A stretch of 64,000 bases of DNA from Chryseobacterium takakiae (GCF_900129385.1 NZ_FQVO01000003.1:293672-357671), one strand, 5' to 3'. Counted from the first letter of the stretch, positions 37,132-46,711 are shown. The notes: generated by a model from the letters alone, not told the origin. Numbers and translations: made by a program.

Positions 37132-40100
37132 ATGAAATATTTAAGATTATCGGGGCTTGAGCCTTTGATCATAACACCGGAAAGTAATTTTATCAATGTT
37201 GGTGAAAGAACCAATGTTGCCGGATCTAAGAAATTTTTAAGATTAATAAAAGAAGAAAAATTCGGGGAAGCACTGGATATTGCCCGTCACCAGGTTGAAG
37301 GCGGCGCGCAGATTCTCGACGTTAATTTTGACGATGGATTGATCGACGGAAAGGCTTCCATGATTAAATTTTTAAACCTGATTGCCTCAGAACCCGACAT
37401 TGCAAGAATTCCTTTAATGATCGACTCTTCGAAGTGGGAGATTCTGGAAGCCGGACTTCAGGTGGCACAGGGAAAATGTGTAGTCAATTCAATCAGTCTC
37501 AAAGGAGGTGAAGAAGAATTTATCAGGCAGGCAAAGGCAATCAAGAGATACGGTGCGGCTGTTATTGTGATGGCATTTGATGAGGTGGGACAGGCCGATA
37601 CTTACGAACGCAGAATTGAAATTTCAAAGCGTTCTTACGATATTTTGGTGAATCGTTTAAATTTTCCTGCAGAAGATATCATCTTTGATTTAAATATATT
37701 CCCGGTTGCTACAGGGATGGATGAGCATCGAAGAAATGCCATCGATTTCATTGAAGCAACAAGATGGGTTCGCCAGAATCTTCCGTATGCATCGGTAAGC
37801 GGAGGGGTTTCGAACGTTTCTTTTTCATTCCGTGGAAATGATACGGTGAGGGAAGCGATGCATTCTGTTTTCTTATATCATGCAATCCAGGCAGGAATGA
37901 ATATGGGAATCGTGAATCCCGCGATGCTGGAAGTCTATGATGAAATTAATAAAGAGCTTCTTGAGTTGGTGGAAGATGTTATTCTCGATAAAAGGGAAGA
38001 TGCTACCGAAAGACTTTTAGATTATTCCGAAAAGAATAAATCAGTCAAAAAAGAAAAAGCTGAGGATTTGGAATGGAGAAATTATCCGTTGCAGGAAAGA
38101 ATTACACACGCTTTGGTAAAAGGAATCGACCGTTTCATTGAAGAAGATGTTGAAGAAGCAAGATTACAGGCAGAAAAGCCGCTCCATGTCATTGAAATTA
38201 ATTTAATGACCGGAATGGGCGTTGTTGGAGATTTGTTCGGAAGCGGAAAAATGTTTTTGCCACAGGTAGTAAAATCAGCGAGGGTCATGAAAAAAGCGGT
38301 GGCGTATATTGAACCATTTATTAAAGGCCCCCTTTCCCCCGAAGGGGAGAAAATCTCTAAAAATGATCCGCGAAATAATGAAAATAAAAAATATGACTGG
38401 CAAACCGCAAACCCGGTCTTATATAAAGATTTGAAAATACGTGCGAGAGAGTTGAGAGATCAAATGACGGAAGCAGAAACCTTACTTTGGAATATTGTAA
38501 GTGGTAAAAAATTTGAAGGCTATAAATTCAGAAGACAGCATATCATTGACCAGTATATAGTAGATTTTGTCTGTTTGAAGGCTAATTTGGTTATAGAAGT
38601 TGACGGGAAATTTCATGATGAGGAAGCACAAAAAGAAAAGGACGCATCAAGAACTGAAATTTTGCAGTCGTATGGCTTTAAAGTTATTCGGTTTACGAAT
38701 GAGGATGTTTTAACAAATCTTGATTCCGTATTACATACAATTTCTGAAGAACTTCAAAAAAGTAAAAATAATAGTATTAGCGATTCTTCTCCCTCTGGGA
38801 GAGAGAGGGCGGGAAAAATTCTGATGGCAACGGTAAAAGGTGATGTTCATGACATCGGTAAAAATATTGTGAGTGTCGTTTTGGGTTGTAACAATTATGA
38901 GATTGTTGATCTCGGAGTGATGGTTCCTGCTGAAAAAATTATCCAGACCGCTATTGAAGAAAAAGTAGATGTGATCGGATTAAGCGGACTGATCACTCCA
39001 AGCCTGGATGAAATGGTTTATATCGCGCAGGAATTGGAAAGACAAAATTTAAATTTTCCTTTGTTAATAGGTGGTGCAACAACTTCAAAAGCGCATACCG
39101 CTGTAAAAATTGATTTGAAATATAAAAATGCGGTAGTTCATGTGAACGATGCTTCAAGAGCGGTAAATGTAGTAAGTTCGTTATTGGGAGACCGAAACAA
39201 GGAATATGTTGATGATCTGAAATCTGAATACTCTGAATTCCGTGAAAAGTTCCTGAACCGGCAGGTGGAAAAAGACTATGTTTCCATTGAAGAAGCCAGA
39301 GAAAATAAGTTTAAAATCGACTGGAAAAACGAAGAAATTTTCACACCCAATCAATTAGGAATTACCGTTGTTGAAAATCAGGATTTAAAGGAATTATTGC
39401 CCTTTATCGACTGGTCGCCGTTTTTCAGGAGCTGGGATCTTCATGGGAAATATCCTCAGATTTTAGAAGACGAGGTGGTTGGAACGCAGGCTAAAGAATT
39501 ATTCAAAGATGCCCAGGTTATTCTAAAAAGGATTTTGGATGAAAAGCTCTTAACAGCAAAAGCAATCTTCGGTATTTTTAAAGCCAATTCCAACGAAACG
39601 GATGATATTCTTGTCTTTGACGAAAATAATCAGCAGAAAGCAACATTCATTACTTTAAGACAACAGGCGCAGCGTTCTAAAGGAAAAGACTATCTGGCTT
39701 TAAGCGACTTTATTGCACCTGAAAGTTCAGGCAAAACTGATTATATCGGAGCGTTCTGTGTAACAACAGGTTTCGGAACAGATGAGCTGGCGCAGGAATA
39801 TGAAAAAGCGAATGACGATTATAACGCCATCATGGTAAAAGCTTTAGCAGACCGTTTCGCAGAAGCCTATGCCGAATTTTTGCATAAAAAAGTCAGAACC
39901 GAATATTGGGGCTACGCCAATCAGGAAAATTTAACCAATGAAGAATTGATTGCTGAAAAATATAAAGGTATCCGTCCGGCTCCCGGTTATCCTGCCTGTC
40001 CGGATCACTTGGAAAAACATACAATTTGGGACTTGCTGAAAGTGGAAGAAAATATCGGGGTTTACCTGACGGAAAGTTTAGCCATGTTCCCGACTGCTTC

Positions 40101-40254
40101 GGTTTCCGGATATTACTTCGGAAGCCCTCACACCAAATATTTTGGATTGGGAAAAATCGCAGAAGATCAACTGAAAGATTATTCGGTAAGGAAAGGAATT
40201 TCTTTGCAGGAAGCGAGAAAATGGCTGAATCCTAATTTGGCAGACGGAATTTAA
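37132..40254 (+). CDS. metH: cobalamin-dependent methionine synthase MetH (pterin, Cap, cobalamin, activation domains) with inserted DUF559 nuclease domain
   Basis: The 1040-residue protein holds the C-terminal MetH parts. These are the methyltetrahydrofolate-binding barrel ([13 protein letters not shown] from residue 20), the helical Cap (about 310-397), the cobalamin domain with GDVHDIGKN where His573 is the cobalt ligand, and the SAM-binding activation domain ([15 protein letters not shown]). Between Cap and cobalamin domains, residues about 399-560 are a DUF559 domain not found in E. coli MetH. It has [24 protein letters not shown] and [12 protein letters not shown], with likely metal residues Asp478, Glu489 and Asp491. 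The reading frame stays open throughout. Without the insert the protein would be about 880 residues, the expected size. The two activities are probably folded independently. Confidence 0.93.
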   Translation: MKYLRLSGLEPLIITPESNFINVGERTNVAGSKKFLRLIKEEKFGEALDIARHQVEGGAQILDVNFDDGLIDGKASMIKFLNLIASEPDIARIPLMIDSSKWEILEAGLQVAQGKCVVNSISLKGGEEEFIRQAKAIKRYGAAVIVMAFDEVGQADTYERRIEISKRSYDILVNRLNFPAEDIIFDLNIFPVATGMDEHRRNAIDFIEATRWVRQNLPYASVSGGVSNVSFSFRGNDTVREAMHSVFLYHAIQAGMNMGIVNPAMLEVYDEINKELLELVEDVILDKREDATERLLDYSEKNKSVKKEKAEDLEWRNYPLQERITHALVKGIDRFIEEDVEEARLQAEKPLHVIEINLMTGMGVVGDLFGSGKMFLPQVVKSARVMKKAVAYIEPFIKGPLSPEGEKISKNDPRNNENKKYDWQTANPVLYKDLKIRARELRDQMTEAETLLWNIVSGKKFEGYKFRRQHIIDQYIVDFVCLKANLVIEVDGKFHDEEAQKEKDASRTEILQSYGFKVIRFTNEDVLTNLDSVLHTISEELQKSKNNSISDSSPSGRERAGKILMATVKGDVHDIGKNIVSVVLGCNNYEIVDLGVMVPAEKIIQTAIEEKVDVIGLSGLITPSLDEMVYIAQELERQNLNFPLLIGGATTSKAHTAVKIDLKYKNAVVHVNDASRAVNVVSSLLGDRNKEYVDDLKSEYSEFREKFLNRQVEKDYVSIEEARENKFKIDWKNEEIFTPNQLGITVVENQDLKELLPFIDWSPFFRSWDLHGKYPQILEDEVVGTQAKELFKDAQVILKRILDEKLLTAKAIFGIFKANSNETDDILVFDENNQQKATFITLRQQAQRSKGKDYLALSDFIAPESSGKTDYIGAFCVTTGFGTDELAQEYEKANDDYNAIMVKALADRFAEAYAEFLHKKVRTEYWGYANQENLTNEELIAEKYKGIRPAPGYPACPDHLEKHTIWDLLKVEENIGVYLTESLAMFPTASVSGYYFGSPHTKYFGLGKIAEDQLKDYSVRKGISLQEARKWLNPNLADGI
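38326..38811 (+). mobile_element. in-frame DUF559 (Vsr-like PD-(D/E)xK nuclease) insertion element within metH
   Basis: This segment, within metH, encodes about 162 residues of a DUF559 domain. Its left end is a GC-rich hairpin (CCCCTT/AAGGGG, 38329-38347) and its right end another (TCTCCC-TCT-GGGAGA, 38788-38802) followed by GAGAGGG. Such purine/pyrimidine-rich hairpin ends accompany free-standing DUF559 genes in many Bacteroidota. It sits between Cap and cobalamin domains, where E. coli MetH has only a short Lys/Gly linker. The insert has no stop codon and a length that is a multiple of three. The exact junctions cannot be fixed without an uninterrupted homologue. That it is mobile is inference. 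Confidence 0.75.
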
Positions 40255-40262
40255 TTAAAATA

Positions 40263-40595
40263 ATGAAAGACGATTTCGACTTTATTGCTTATTTGAAATA
40301 CCAAACATATGACGAAGGAGGAAGAATGACCCCTGTTCAATCCGGTTATAGGCCTCAAGTAAGGTTTGATTTTGAAAAATCAACATCATCCGGAAGACAA
40401 GTTTTCATTAATAAAGAATGCGTTTTCCCTGGTGAAGAAGTCGAAGCTGAAATAACACTAATGTCTCCACACCTTTTTAAAAATAAATTATATGAAGGAG
40501 TAAAATTTGAATTCCTTGAAGGGGCAAAAATTATTGGAGTTGGAGAAATTTTAAAAATTAAAAACGAAACTTTAAAAAACAACATTTTAAGCTAA
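40263..40595 (+). CDS. free-standing EF-Tu domain III-like protein
   Basis: The 110-residue protein resembles domain III of elongation factor Tu. AYLKYQTYDEGGRMTPVQSG followed by YRPQVRF corresponds to the EF-Tu segment with EEGGRHTP and GYRPQFY. CVFPGEEVEAEITLMSPH matches the VMPGDN-type loop and strand, and the end GAKIIGVGEILKIKN matches GRTVGAGVV. No GTPase domain or domain II is present, so it cannot deliver tRNA alone. It lies nine bases after metH, and its stop codon abuts the metF ATG, so it is translated as part of the methionine operon. Function unknown; it may be a small beta-barrel binding protein. Confidence 0.82.
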   Translation: MKDDFDFIAYLKYQTYDEGGRMTPVQSGYRPQVRFDFEKSTSSGRQVFINKECVFPGEEVEAEITLMSPHLFKNKLYEGVKFEFLEGAKIIGVGEILKIKNETLKNNILS

Positions 40596-41555
40596 ATGAA
40601 AATCACCGACCATATAAAAAACGCAAACGGAAAAACCTTATTTTCGCTCGAAGTCGTTCCGCCTCAAAAAGGCATCGGGATCGAAGACCTCTACAAAAAT
40701 ATTGATCCTTTAATGGAATTCAAACCGCCTTTCATCGATGTGACTACCTCAAGAGAAGAATATATTTATATTGATAAAGGAAACGGCTTGATGGAGCGTC
40801 GAATTACCAGGATGCGCCCCGGAACATTGGGAATCTGTGCCGCTATTCAGCATAAATACAATGTAGACACCGTTCCGCATCTGCTTTGCGGAGGTTTTAC
40901 CAAAGAAGAGACAGAATATCTTCTAGTAGACTGTATGTATCTTGGAATTGATAACGTGATGGCGTTGAGAGGCGATGCGATGAAAGGGCATCAGTACTTT
41001 GAGCCAACTATAGGTGGTCATACGAGCGCGATGGATCTCGTGCACCAAATCAACAATCTGGGGAGAGGAAAATATCTTCACAATGAAGACCAGGAGTGCG
41101 ACGAGCACAATAAATTCTGTGTCGGCGTTGCAGGTTATCCCGAAAAGCATATTGAAGCGCCTTCCATGAATTACGATTTAAAATGGCTGAAACAAAAAGT
41201 AGATGCCGGAGCGGATTATATCGTCACGCAGATGTTTTTTGACAATAAAAAATTCATAGAATTTGTAAACAAGGCCCGGGAAATGGATATTAATGTTCCT
41301 ATTATTCCGGGAATCAAACCAATTGCAACCAAGAAGCATTTGAAACTTCTTCCGCAGGTTTTCAAAATCGATCTTCCGGAGGAGCTTATTAATGAAGTTG
41401 AAAACGCAAAAAATAACGAAGCTGTAAAACAGATCGGGATAGAATGGGCAATCACTCAATGCAGAGAATTGTTGGATTTCGGCGTTCCGGTACTGCATTT
41501 TTACTCCATGGGGAAAAGTGATAATATTAAGAAAGTAGCGGGAGAGCTATTCTAA
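40596..41555 (+). CDS. metF: methylenetetrahydrofolate reductase MetF
   Basis: The 319-residue protein is a standard MetF flavoenzyme that reduces 5,10-methylene- to 5-methyltetrahydrofolate, the methyl donor of MetH. Features include FSLEVVPPQKG near the start, DVTTSRE near residue 50, the NVMALRGD loop near 122, and GADYIVTQMFFDN near 210. It is the last gene of the riboswitch operon, starting directly after the stop codon of the EF-Tu domain III-like gene, and is followed by a strong terminator. Confidence 0.96.
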   Translation: MKITDHIKNANGKTLFSLEVVPPQKGIGIEDLYKNIDPLMEFKPPFIDVTTSREEYIYIDKGNGLMERRITRMRPGTLGICAAIQHKYNVDTVPHLLCGGFTKEETEYLLVDCMYLGIDNVMALRGDAMKGHQYFEPTIGGHTSAMDLVHQINNLGRGKYLHNEDQECDEHNKFCVGVAGYPEKHIEAPSMNYDLKWLKQKVDAGADYIVTQMFFDNKKFIEFVNKAREMDINVPIIPGIKPIATKKHLKLLPQVFKIDLPEELINEVENAKNNEAVKQIGIEWAITQCRELLDFGVPVLHFYSMGKSDNIKKVAGELF

Positions 41556-41579
41556 TAAACTGAAAATAAATATTTGATT

Positions 41580-41608
41580 AGAGTTCTGCATTTTTGCAGA
41601 ACTCTTTT
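41580..41608 (+). terminator. intrinsic terminator of the methionine operon
   Basis: GAGTTCTGC and GCAGAACTC form a nine-bp perfect stem around a T-rich loop and are followed by TTTT. Confidence 0.85.
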
Positions 41609-41609
41609 G

Positions 41610-41654
41610 ATTTGATTTGGCTTCGGCGGCGAAGCCGCCGAAACCAAATCAAAT
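41610..41654. repeat. long GC-rich hairpin between convergent genes
   Basis: ATTTGATTTGG-C-TTCGGCGGC and GCCGCCGAA-A-CCAAATCAAAT pair over about 20 bases with one mismatch around a GAA loop. The TTCGGCGGC/GCCGCCGAA core recurs at 52047-52081, also between convergent genes. It may act as a bidirectional terminator or as a dispersed repeat. It touches the stop codon of the next minus-strand gene. Confidence 0.75.
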
Positions 41655-42808
41655 TATAAAATAGGATGCCTTTCAAATTCCTGATTCCGGTCAAATAAAT
41701 ACCGGTAGGTAGCCAGTTTTCTTGTCACCGTGGTGTCAAGATTTTCCGCAATTTTAATCATTTTAGGATTGAAATCCCCAATCCACTGCATTTCCGTGAC
41801 TGTAAAATCAGTATGTTTTCTTAAATGCTGTGTCCCTTCCCAGATCATATAGCCTTCAATCCCTTTCCTCTGCCATTCCGGAACCACCCCGAAAACAAGA
41901 CCTACCATTTTTTCATTTTTCTTAAATCTTTTTACCCATAAGAATTTAAGTTTTTGAAAAAAGCCAAATTTTCCGTTCATATATTTAAACCATTGATTCA
42001 GATCGGGAATATTCATCCACATGGCTATGGGCTTTTCATTTTCGTAAACAAACCATGAAATATGCTCATTAATAATGGGTTTCATGGTTTTAAACATTTT
42101 CAGTACCTTAGATTCTTCCATGCATTTTCCTTCACCATGAGCCGCCCAGGCTTTATTGTAAATTTCCGTAAAATCTTTTGCGAATTTTTTCAGGGCATTC
42201 TTTTTCATGGGTTGAGCCGAAATGTCAGGATTTCGTTGATGCTTTGCATGCATAACCATAAAAACGCGTGAAACCTCCGCAAAAATAGGTCTTGAAAAAC
42301 AGAGCTGCTCAAAATAGGTTTTGAATCCGTAATTTTCGAAAAGCGCTTTATAATAAGGAAAATTATAATTCATTCCATAAAGAGGTTGCTCAAAGCCATC
42401 CGTTAAGACACCCCAGAATTTATCGCGTTCTCCAAAATTGATGGATCCGTCCATGGCTTCCATACCTCTTTTTTGGAGCCATTCTTTGCAATAATCAAAA
42501 ATGAAATTGGCTGTTTCCTGATCGTTAATGCAATCAAAGAACCCTATTCCGCCGGTCGGTTGCTGCTGTTCGTAAAAATTGTTGACAAAAACGGCAACTC
42601 TTCCTACGGTGTCATTTTCTTTGTTTTTAAACAAAAACCGGGCGCATTCTCCGTTTTTAAAGAATCTGTTTTTTTCAGGATTAAAGATATCATTAATATC
42701 CTTATCTAAAGGTCTGATATAATTGGGATCTTGTTGATAAAGTTTTGACGGAAATTCTAAAAATTCCCTTTTCCGGGCTTTGCTTTGTACTTCTTCAGCA
42801 ATAATCAT
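41654..42808 (-). CDS. conserved GNAT-fold-like protein of unknown function
   Basis: The 384-residue protein is a soluble protein without signal peptide. The second half contains GNAT-like features: a beta-strand followed by GVVPEWQRKGIEGYMIWEG, reminiscent of the acetyl-CoA pyrophosphate loop (Q/R-x-x-G-x-G). The first half (residues 1-170) also looks acyltransferase-like (FFKNGECARFLFKN, GRVAVFVNN). It may be a tandem GNAT protein acting on an unknown substrate. It is divergent from folE with about 97 bases between starts. Confidence 0.78.
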   Translation of the reverse strand: MIIAEEVQSKARKREFLEFPSKLYQQDPNYIRPLDKDINDIFNPEKNRFFKNGECARFLFKNKENDTVGRVAVFVNNFYEQQQPTGGIGFFDCINDQETANFIFDYCKEWLQKRGMEAMDGSINFGERDKFWGVLTDGFEQPLYGMNYNFPYYKALFENYGFKTYFEQLCFSRPIFAEVSRVFMVMHAKHQRNPDISAQPMKKNALKKFAKDFTEIYNKAWAAHGEGKCMEESKVLKMFKTMKPIINEHISWFVYENEKPIAMWMNIPDLNQWFKYMNGKFGFFQKLKFLWVKRFKKNEKMVGLVFGVVPEWQRKGIEGYMIWEGTQHLRKHTDFTVTEMQWIGDFNPKMIKIAENLDTTVTRKLATYRYLFDRNQEFERHPIL

Positions 42809-42881
42809 AGCGTAATGTGATGTTGGCGGCGAAAGATAATGTTTTTCGGCTAAATTAAATATGATGAACAGATTTTATCCG

Positions 42882-42889
42882 TATTTTTG
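42882..42889 (+). promoter_or_regulatory. -7 promoter element before folE
   Basis: TATTTTTG is a perfect TAnnTTTG, 16 bases before the folE ATG. No TTG is present at the proper distance upstream. Confidence 0.5.
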
Positions 42890-42905
42890 TGCAAATTAAA
42901 TAAAA

Positions 42906-43571
42906 ATGGTTGATTTTACGGATAACGACGATGATATTTTCACTGGAAAAGAACATACGCCGATCAGGAAAGATGCTTTTGATAAATCACCGGAAGAGAA
43001 GATAGAAAAAATTACAGCGCTTTTCGGAGAAATCATGGAAACACTCGGACTTGATATGACGGATGATTCTTTGAAAGATTCCCCGCGAAGGGTTGCCAAA
43101 ATGTATGTTAACGAAATTTTTGGCGGACTTCTTCCTGAAAATAAACCGGGAATTTCTACTTTTTCAAACAAATATAAATACCGCCAGATGTTGGTGGAAA
43201 AAGATATTACCGTATATTCATTCTGTGAACATCACTTTTTGCCGATTATCGGAAGAGCGCACGTTGCTTATATTTCCAATGGCGAAGTAATCGGTCTTTC
43301 AAAAATCAACAGGATCGTGGATTATTATGCAAAAAGGCCGCAGGTTCAGGAAAGGCTCACCATGCAGGTTGTAGATGCATTAAAAGAAGCTTTGGGTACA
43401 AAAGATGTAGCCTGTATTATTGATGCAAAACATCTTTGTGTAAATTGCAGGGGCATAAAAGATACCGCAAGCTCTACCATTACCGCAGAATTAAGTGGTA
43501 TTTTTAGAACCAATCCTATTACACGACAGGAATTCCTTCATTATGTAGGAAGCCATGCAAAATTGGATTAA
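42906..43571 (+). CDS. folE: GTP cyclohydrolase I FolE
   Basis: The 221-residue protein is type I GTP cyclohydrolase, opening tetrahydrofolate synthesis by making dihydroneopterin triphosphate. Zinc and catalytic residues are seen in YSFCEHHFLPIIGRAH and in DAKHLCVNCRGIKD. The C-terminal end QEFLHYV is as in other FolE proteins. The N-terminal 40 residues are acidic and variable. cysS follows 122 bases downstream, with a small AT-rich hairpin but no convincing terminator in between. Confidence 0.96.
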   Translation: MVDFTDNDDDIFTGKEHTPIRKDAFDKSPEEKIEKITALFGEIMETLGLDMTDDSLKDSPRRVAKMYVNEIFGGLLPENKPGISTFSNKYKYRQMLVEKDITVYSFCEHHFLPIIGRAHVAYISNGEVIGLSKINRIVDYYAKRPQVQERLTMQVVDALKEALGTKDVACIIDAKHLCVNCRGIKDTASSTITAELSGIFRTNPITRQEFLHYVGSHAKLD

Positions 43572-43693
43572 ATGAAATGTAAACAATGATAAAATTTAAA
43601 AAAGTTTCTGATAAAATTTTTATTGCAACAATTATTTGTTGTTAAAGCTAGTTATGAAATTTTGAATTTTAAATCTTAAACTTTAATTAAATT

Positions 43694-45160
43694 ATGCAAC
43701 TAAAAATATACAACTCGCTTACCGGCGAAAAAGAAATATTTAAACCCATTTTAGAAGGAAATGTCGGGATGTACGTCTGTGGGCCGACGGTTTATAGCAA
43801 TGTCCATCTTGGAAATGTAAGAACTTTCCTTTCTTTTGACTTCATTTACCGTAGCCTTACACATCTGGGGTACAAAGTCAGATATGTTAGAAATATCACA
43901 GATGCAGGCCACCTTACCGACGACGGCGATGTTAACAACGACAGATTTGTAAAGCAGACTCGGCTGGAAAAGCTGGAACCGATGGAAATCGTGCAGAAAT
44001 ACACGGTAGATTTTCATAAAGTTTTGGAAATGTTCAATTTACTGCCTCCTAATATTGAACCCACCGCAACAGGTCATATCGTGGAGCAGATCGAACTTAC
44101 ACAGAAACTAATAGAAAGAGGATTCGCGTACGAAAGCAACGGCTCCGTCTATTTCGATGTGTTGGAATACAACAGGAGAGGACTGAATTATGGTGAATTA
44201 TCAAAAAGAAATATTGAAGAACTTTTTGCCAATACCCGTGATCTGGACGGGCAGGGAGAAAAGAAAAATCCCCAGGATTTTGCTCTTTGGAAAAAAGCTT
44301 CGCCTGCGCACATCATGAGATGGAATTCTCCCTGGGGAGAAGGTTTCCCGGGATGGCATCTGGAATGTACGGCAATGAGCACCAAATATTTAGGCGAAAC
44401 TTTCGACATTCACGGAGGCGGAATGGATTTGAAATTTCCTCACCACGAGTGTGAAATCGCACAGGGAAAAGCCTGCAATGATGCGGCTCCGGTAAACTAC
44501 TGGATGCATGCCAATATGCTGACCATGAACTCTCAGCGTATGAGTAAATCCACAGGGAATTATATTCTGCCAATGCAGCTGGTAACCGGTGAAAATGATT
44601 TTTTTGAAAAGCCTTTCCATCCGTCGATTGTACGTTTCTGCTTCCTGCAGGCTCATTACAGAAGTGTTCTTGATATTTCCAATGATGCGATGCTGGCCAG
44701 TGAAAAAGGCTTTATCAGGTTAATGGAAGCCATGAAAGTTTTACAATCCGTTACTCCGAACGACGAAAAACAATCCGGTTTTAATCTTGAAGAGTGGAAA
44801 AATAAAGCCTACGATGCATTAAACGATGATTTTAATTCACCGGTTCTTATCGCTCATTTGTTTGAAGCGGTAAAATATATTTTTGCTTTAAATGATGGAA
44901 AAGAAACAATTTCAACGAAAGACTTGGAAGATTTAAAATCTACTTTAAATGCTTTAATATTTGATGTCTTGGGACTTCAGGCGATTGAAGAAAATAACAA
45001 TGAGAAACTGGATCAGACGCTGAAGGTTTTGATTGAATTAAGAAATCAGGCTAGAAAATCAAAAAATTTTGAACTTTCAGACCAGATCCGTGACAGGCTT
45101 CTTGCGGAAGGTATCGAGCTGAAAGACGGAAGAGACGGAACAACGTACGTTTTGAATTAA
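43694..45160 (+). CDS. cysS: cysteinyl-tRNA synthetase CysS
   Basis: The 488-residue protein charges tRNA(Cys). Class I signatures are HLGN (in [10 protein letters not shown], the HIGH-type motif) and RMSKSTGN (KMSKS-type). Zinc-site Cys and His occur in [16 protein letters not shown] and FPHHECE. The DALR-type anticodon region follows residue 350. The length is normal. A terminator-like structure with repeated AATCTGC elements follows. Confidence 0.96.
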   Translation: MQLKIYNSLTGEKEIFKPILEGNVGMYVCGPTVYSNVHLGNVRTFLSFDFIYRSLTHLGYKVRYVRNITDAGHLTDDGDVNNDRFVKQTRLEKLEPMEIVQKYTVDFHKVLEMFNLLPPNIEPTATGHIVEQIELTQKLIERGFAYESNGSVYFDVLEYNRRGLNYGELSKRNIEELFANTRDLDGQGEKKNPQDFALWKKASPAHIMRWNSPWGEGFPGWHLECTAMSTKYLGETFDIHGGGMDLKFPHHECEIAQGKACNDAAPVNYWMHANMLTMNSQRMSKSTGNYILPMQLVTGENDFFEKPFHPSIVRFCFLQAHYRSVLDISNDAMLASEKGFIRLMEAMKVLQSVTPNDEKQSGFNLEEWKNKAYDALNDDFNSPVLIAHLFEAVKYIFALNDGKETISTKDLEDLKSTLNALIFDVLGLQAIEENNNEKLDQTLKVLIELRNQARKSKNFELSDQIRDRLLAEGIELKDGRDGTTYVLN

Positions 45161-45186
45161 AGTTTAAAGTTTTACCTTACATATAT

Positions 45187-45258
45187 TTCTCGCAGACTTG
45201 CGGATTTAGCAGATGATTCAAAATCTGCACAATCTGTAAAATCTGCGGGATTTTTTTT
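45187..45258 (+). terminator. terminator after cysS built from ATCTGC-type repeats
   Basis: The outer arms TCTCGCAGA (45188-45196) and TCTGCGGGA (45242-45250) pair with one wobble, an inner GCAGAT/ATCTGC pair lies between, and eight Ts follow. The sequence is made of short degenerate units (GCAGAT, AAATCTGC, AATCTGT, AAATCTGC), a style often seen in flavobacterial intergenic repeats. Confidence 0.7.
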
Positions 45259-45490
45259 ATGTTAATTCATTCTGAATAAAATGAAATTTTACGAACGAAA
45301 TTGGCCTGCATACTGAAGAAACATTCATGTAATATCTGAATTCTGTTTTAATAACGAAGAGCAGAATACATTTCCTAATGATTCAAAATTAATTTAAAAC
45401 TTTATTTTCAATCTAAATTTTTTTTAAATCAATTCAAAAAATGTGTAACTTAGTCATAATAAAATGATTAAAAATTTAAAATTATAAACT
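45259..45490. other. AT-rich leader region before the T9SS gene
   Basis: No gene is seen here. A weak -7-like TAACTTAG occurs at 45446-45453, one mismatch from TAnnTTTG, which may drive the next gene. Nothing else could be supported. Confidence 0.4.
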
Positions 45491-46657
45491 ATGAAAAAAC
45501 ATCTATTCCCTTTATTCTTGCTATTTATCGGTATTAATGCATCTGCACAGCAGGATTTTTTTGCGCTTGTCGGCAAAGACTCACCGAATATTATCTTTAA
45601 TGATTTCCGTGCTGTTGATGCAAACAAAGGAACTTCAGGAGAAACAATTTTTACGGACACTTCTTCTGCAAAAGTTTTTTCACAAACCAGAAACGGTGCG
45701 GTTACGGAAGATAAGAATACCTATAACAATGCCCAGGCTGTGAATATGGCGACTCTGGCTTATGATGCTTCCAACAATAATCTGGTTTATATGCCAATGT
45801 TTTCCTCCAATATTTATGTTTTAAATGCAAAATCCCGCGAAATAACATTGATTGAGAATAACGTGGCAAGAGTAACAGCCTGCGATATCAATTCTCATTT
45901 TACAAGAATGGCAACAGGTTATGATGGAAGTATTTATGCAATCAACAATGTCGGTACGCAGTTTATTAAAATAAGCAAATCGGGAAATCAATATTCGGTA
46001 ACTGATCTTGGTATTATTACGGATGATTCTGCCAATGGCAAAAGTTCTTTCACAATCATGGAAACCGGTTTTGGTGGTGATATGATTGCTGATGCAGAAG
46101 GTAATTTTTATGTTTTTTCTGCGTCAGGAAATGTATTTAAAGTCTTGACGAAAGAACTGAAAGCCAGATTTGTTGGTAAAATTGCCGGAATTCCTGATAA
46201 TTATTCGGTAAATGGCTCTGCGGTCAATTCAAAAGGAAATGTTGTTATTGCCAGTGCAAAAGGTGGCTCATTATACGAAGTTGACCTGAATACGCTGCAG
46301 GCTAAACAGCTTCCGGGCGAGCAGAATCTTCATATTTACGATCTTGCAAGTAAGTATTTTGCGAATGACAAAGCAATTTCAGCAAATGCTTTCGCAAACA
46401 TTGATCTATATCCTACAAGAGTAAATGAAAAATTAATCAACATTACGATTAATGACAAATCGGTAAAAGGAGCTGTAAAACTGAATGTTTTCGACCTTTC
46501 CGGCAAGAATGTTTTCGTGCAGTCTTTATCTGTAAAAGACGGATTTTTGAGACAGCAGGTTGACCTCGGAAATCTTGTTAGCGGAGCCTATCTCGTAAAT
46601 ATTAGCGATGAATCCGGAAAAGTACTGCTCAATAAGAAAATCGTGGTGACAGAATAA
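45491..46657 (+). CDS. secreted T9SS-sorted protein of unknown function
   Basis: The 388-residue protein has a signal peptide (MKKHLFPLFLLFIG ending in ASAQ) and a type A T9SS sorting domain in its last 85 residues (ANIDLYPTRVNEKLINITI, LNVFDLSGKNVF, GNLVSGAYLVNISD). The middle part looks like a beta-propeller, with short repeated strands such as NLVYMPMFSSNIYVLN and GYDGSIYAINNVGTQF. No catalytic motif is visible. It probably acts as a surface or released binding protein. It is a single gene with its own terminator. Confidence 0.88.
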   Translation: MKKHLFPLFLLFIGINASAQQDFFALVGKDSPNIIFNDFRAVDANKGTSGETIFTDTSSAKVFSQTRNGAVTEDKNTYNNAQAVNMATLAYDASNNNLVYMPMFSSNIYVLNAKSREITLIENNVARVTACDINSHFTRMATGYDGSIYAINNVGTQFIKISKSGNQYSVTDLGIITDDSANGKSSFTIMETGFGGDMIADAEGNFYVFSASGNVFKVLTKELKARFVGKIAGIPDNYSVNGSAVNSKGNVVIASAKGGSLYEVDLNTLQAKQLPGEQNLHIYDLASKYFANDKAISANAFANIDLYPTRVNEKLINITINDKSVKGAVKLNVFDLSGKNVFVQSLSVKDGFLRQQVDLGNLVSGAYLVNISDESGKVLLNKKIVVTE

Positions 46658-46678
46658 TCATCATCTTTACAATATGTC

Positions 46679-46711
46679 AAACCTTTTCAAAATATTTGAG
46701 AAGGTTTTTTT
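46679..46711 (+). terminator. intrinsic terminator of the T9SS gene
   Basis: AAACCTTTTC and GAGAAGGTTT form a ten-pair stem with one wobble around an AT-rich loop, followed by Ts. Confidence 0.82.

Noticed and set aside
37132..40254. metH as a pseudogene broken by an insertion
   Set aside because: The frame is open across the insert and all domain motifs on both sides are intact, so a functional fusion is more likely.
40263..40595. Remnant of a duplicated tuf gene
   Set aside because: It has its own ATG, complete domain ends and tight coupling with metF. No trace of the GTPase domain or domain II is found upstream.
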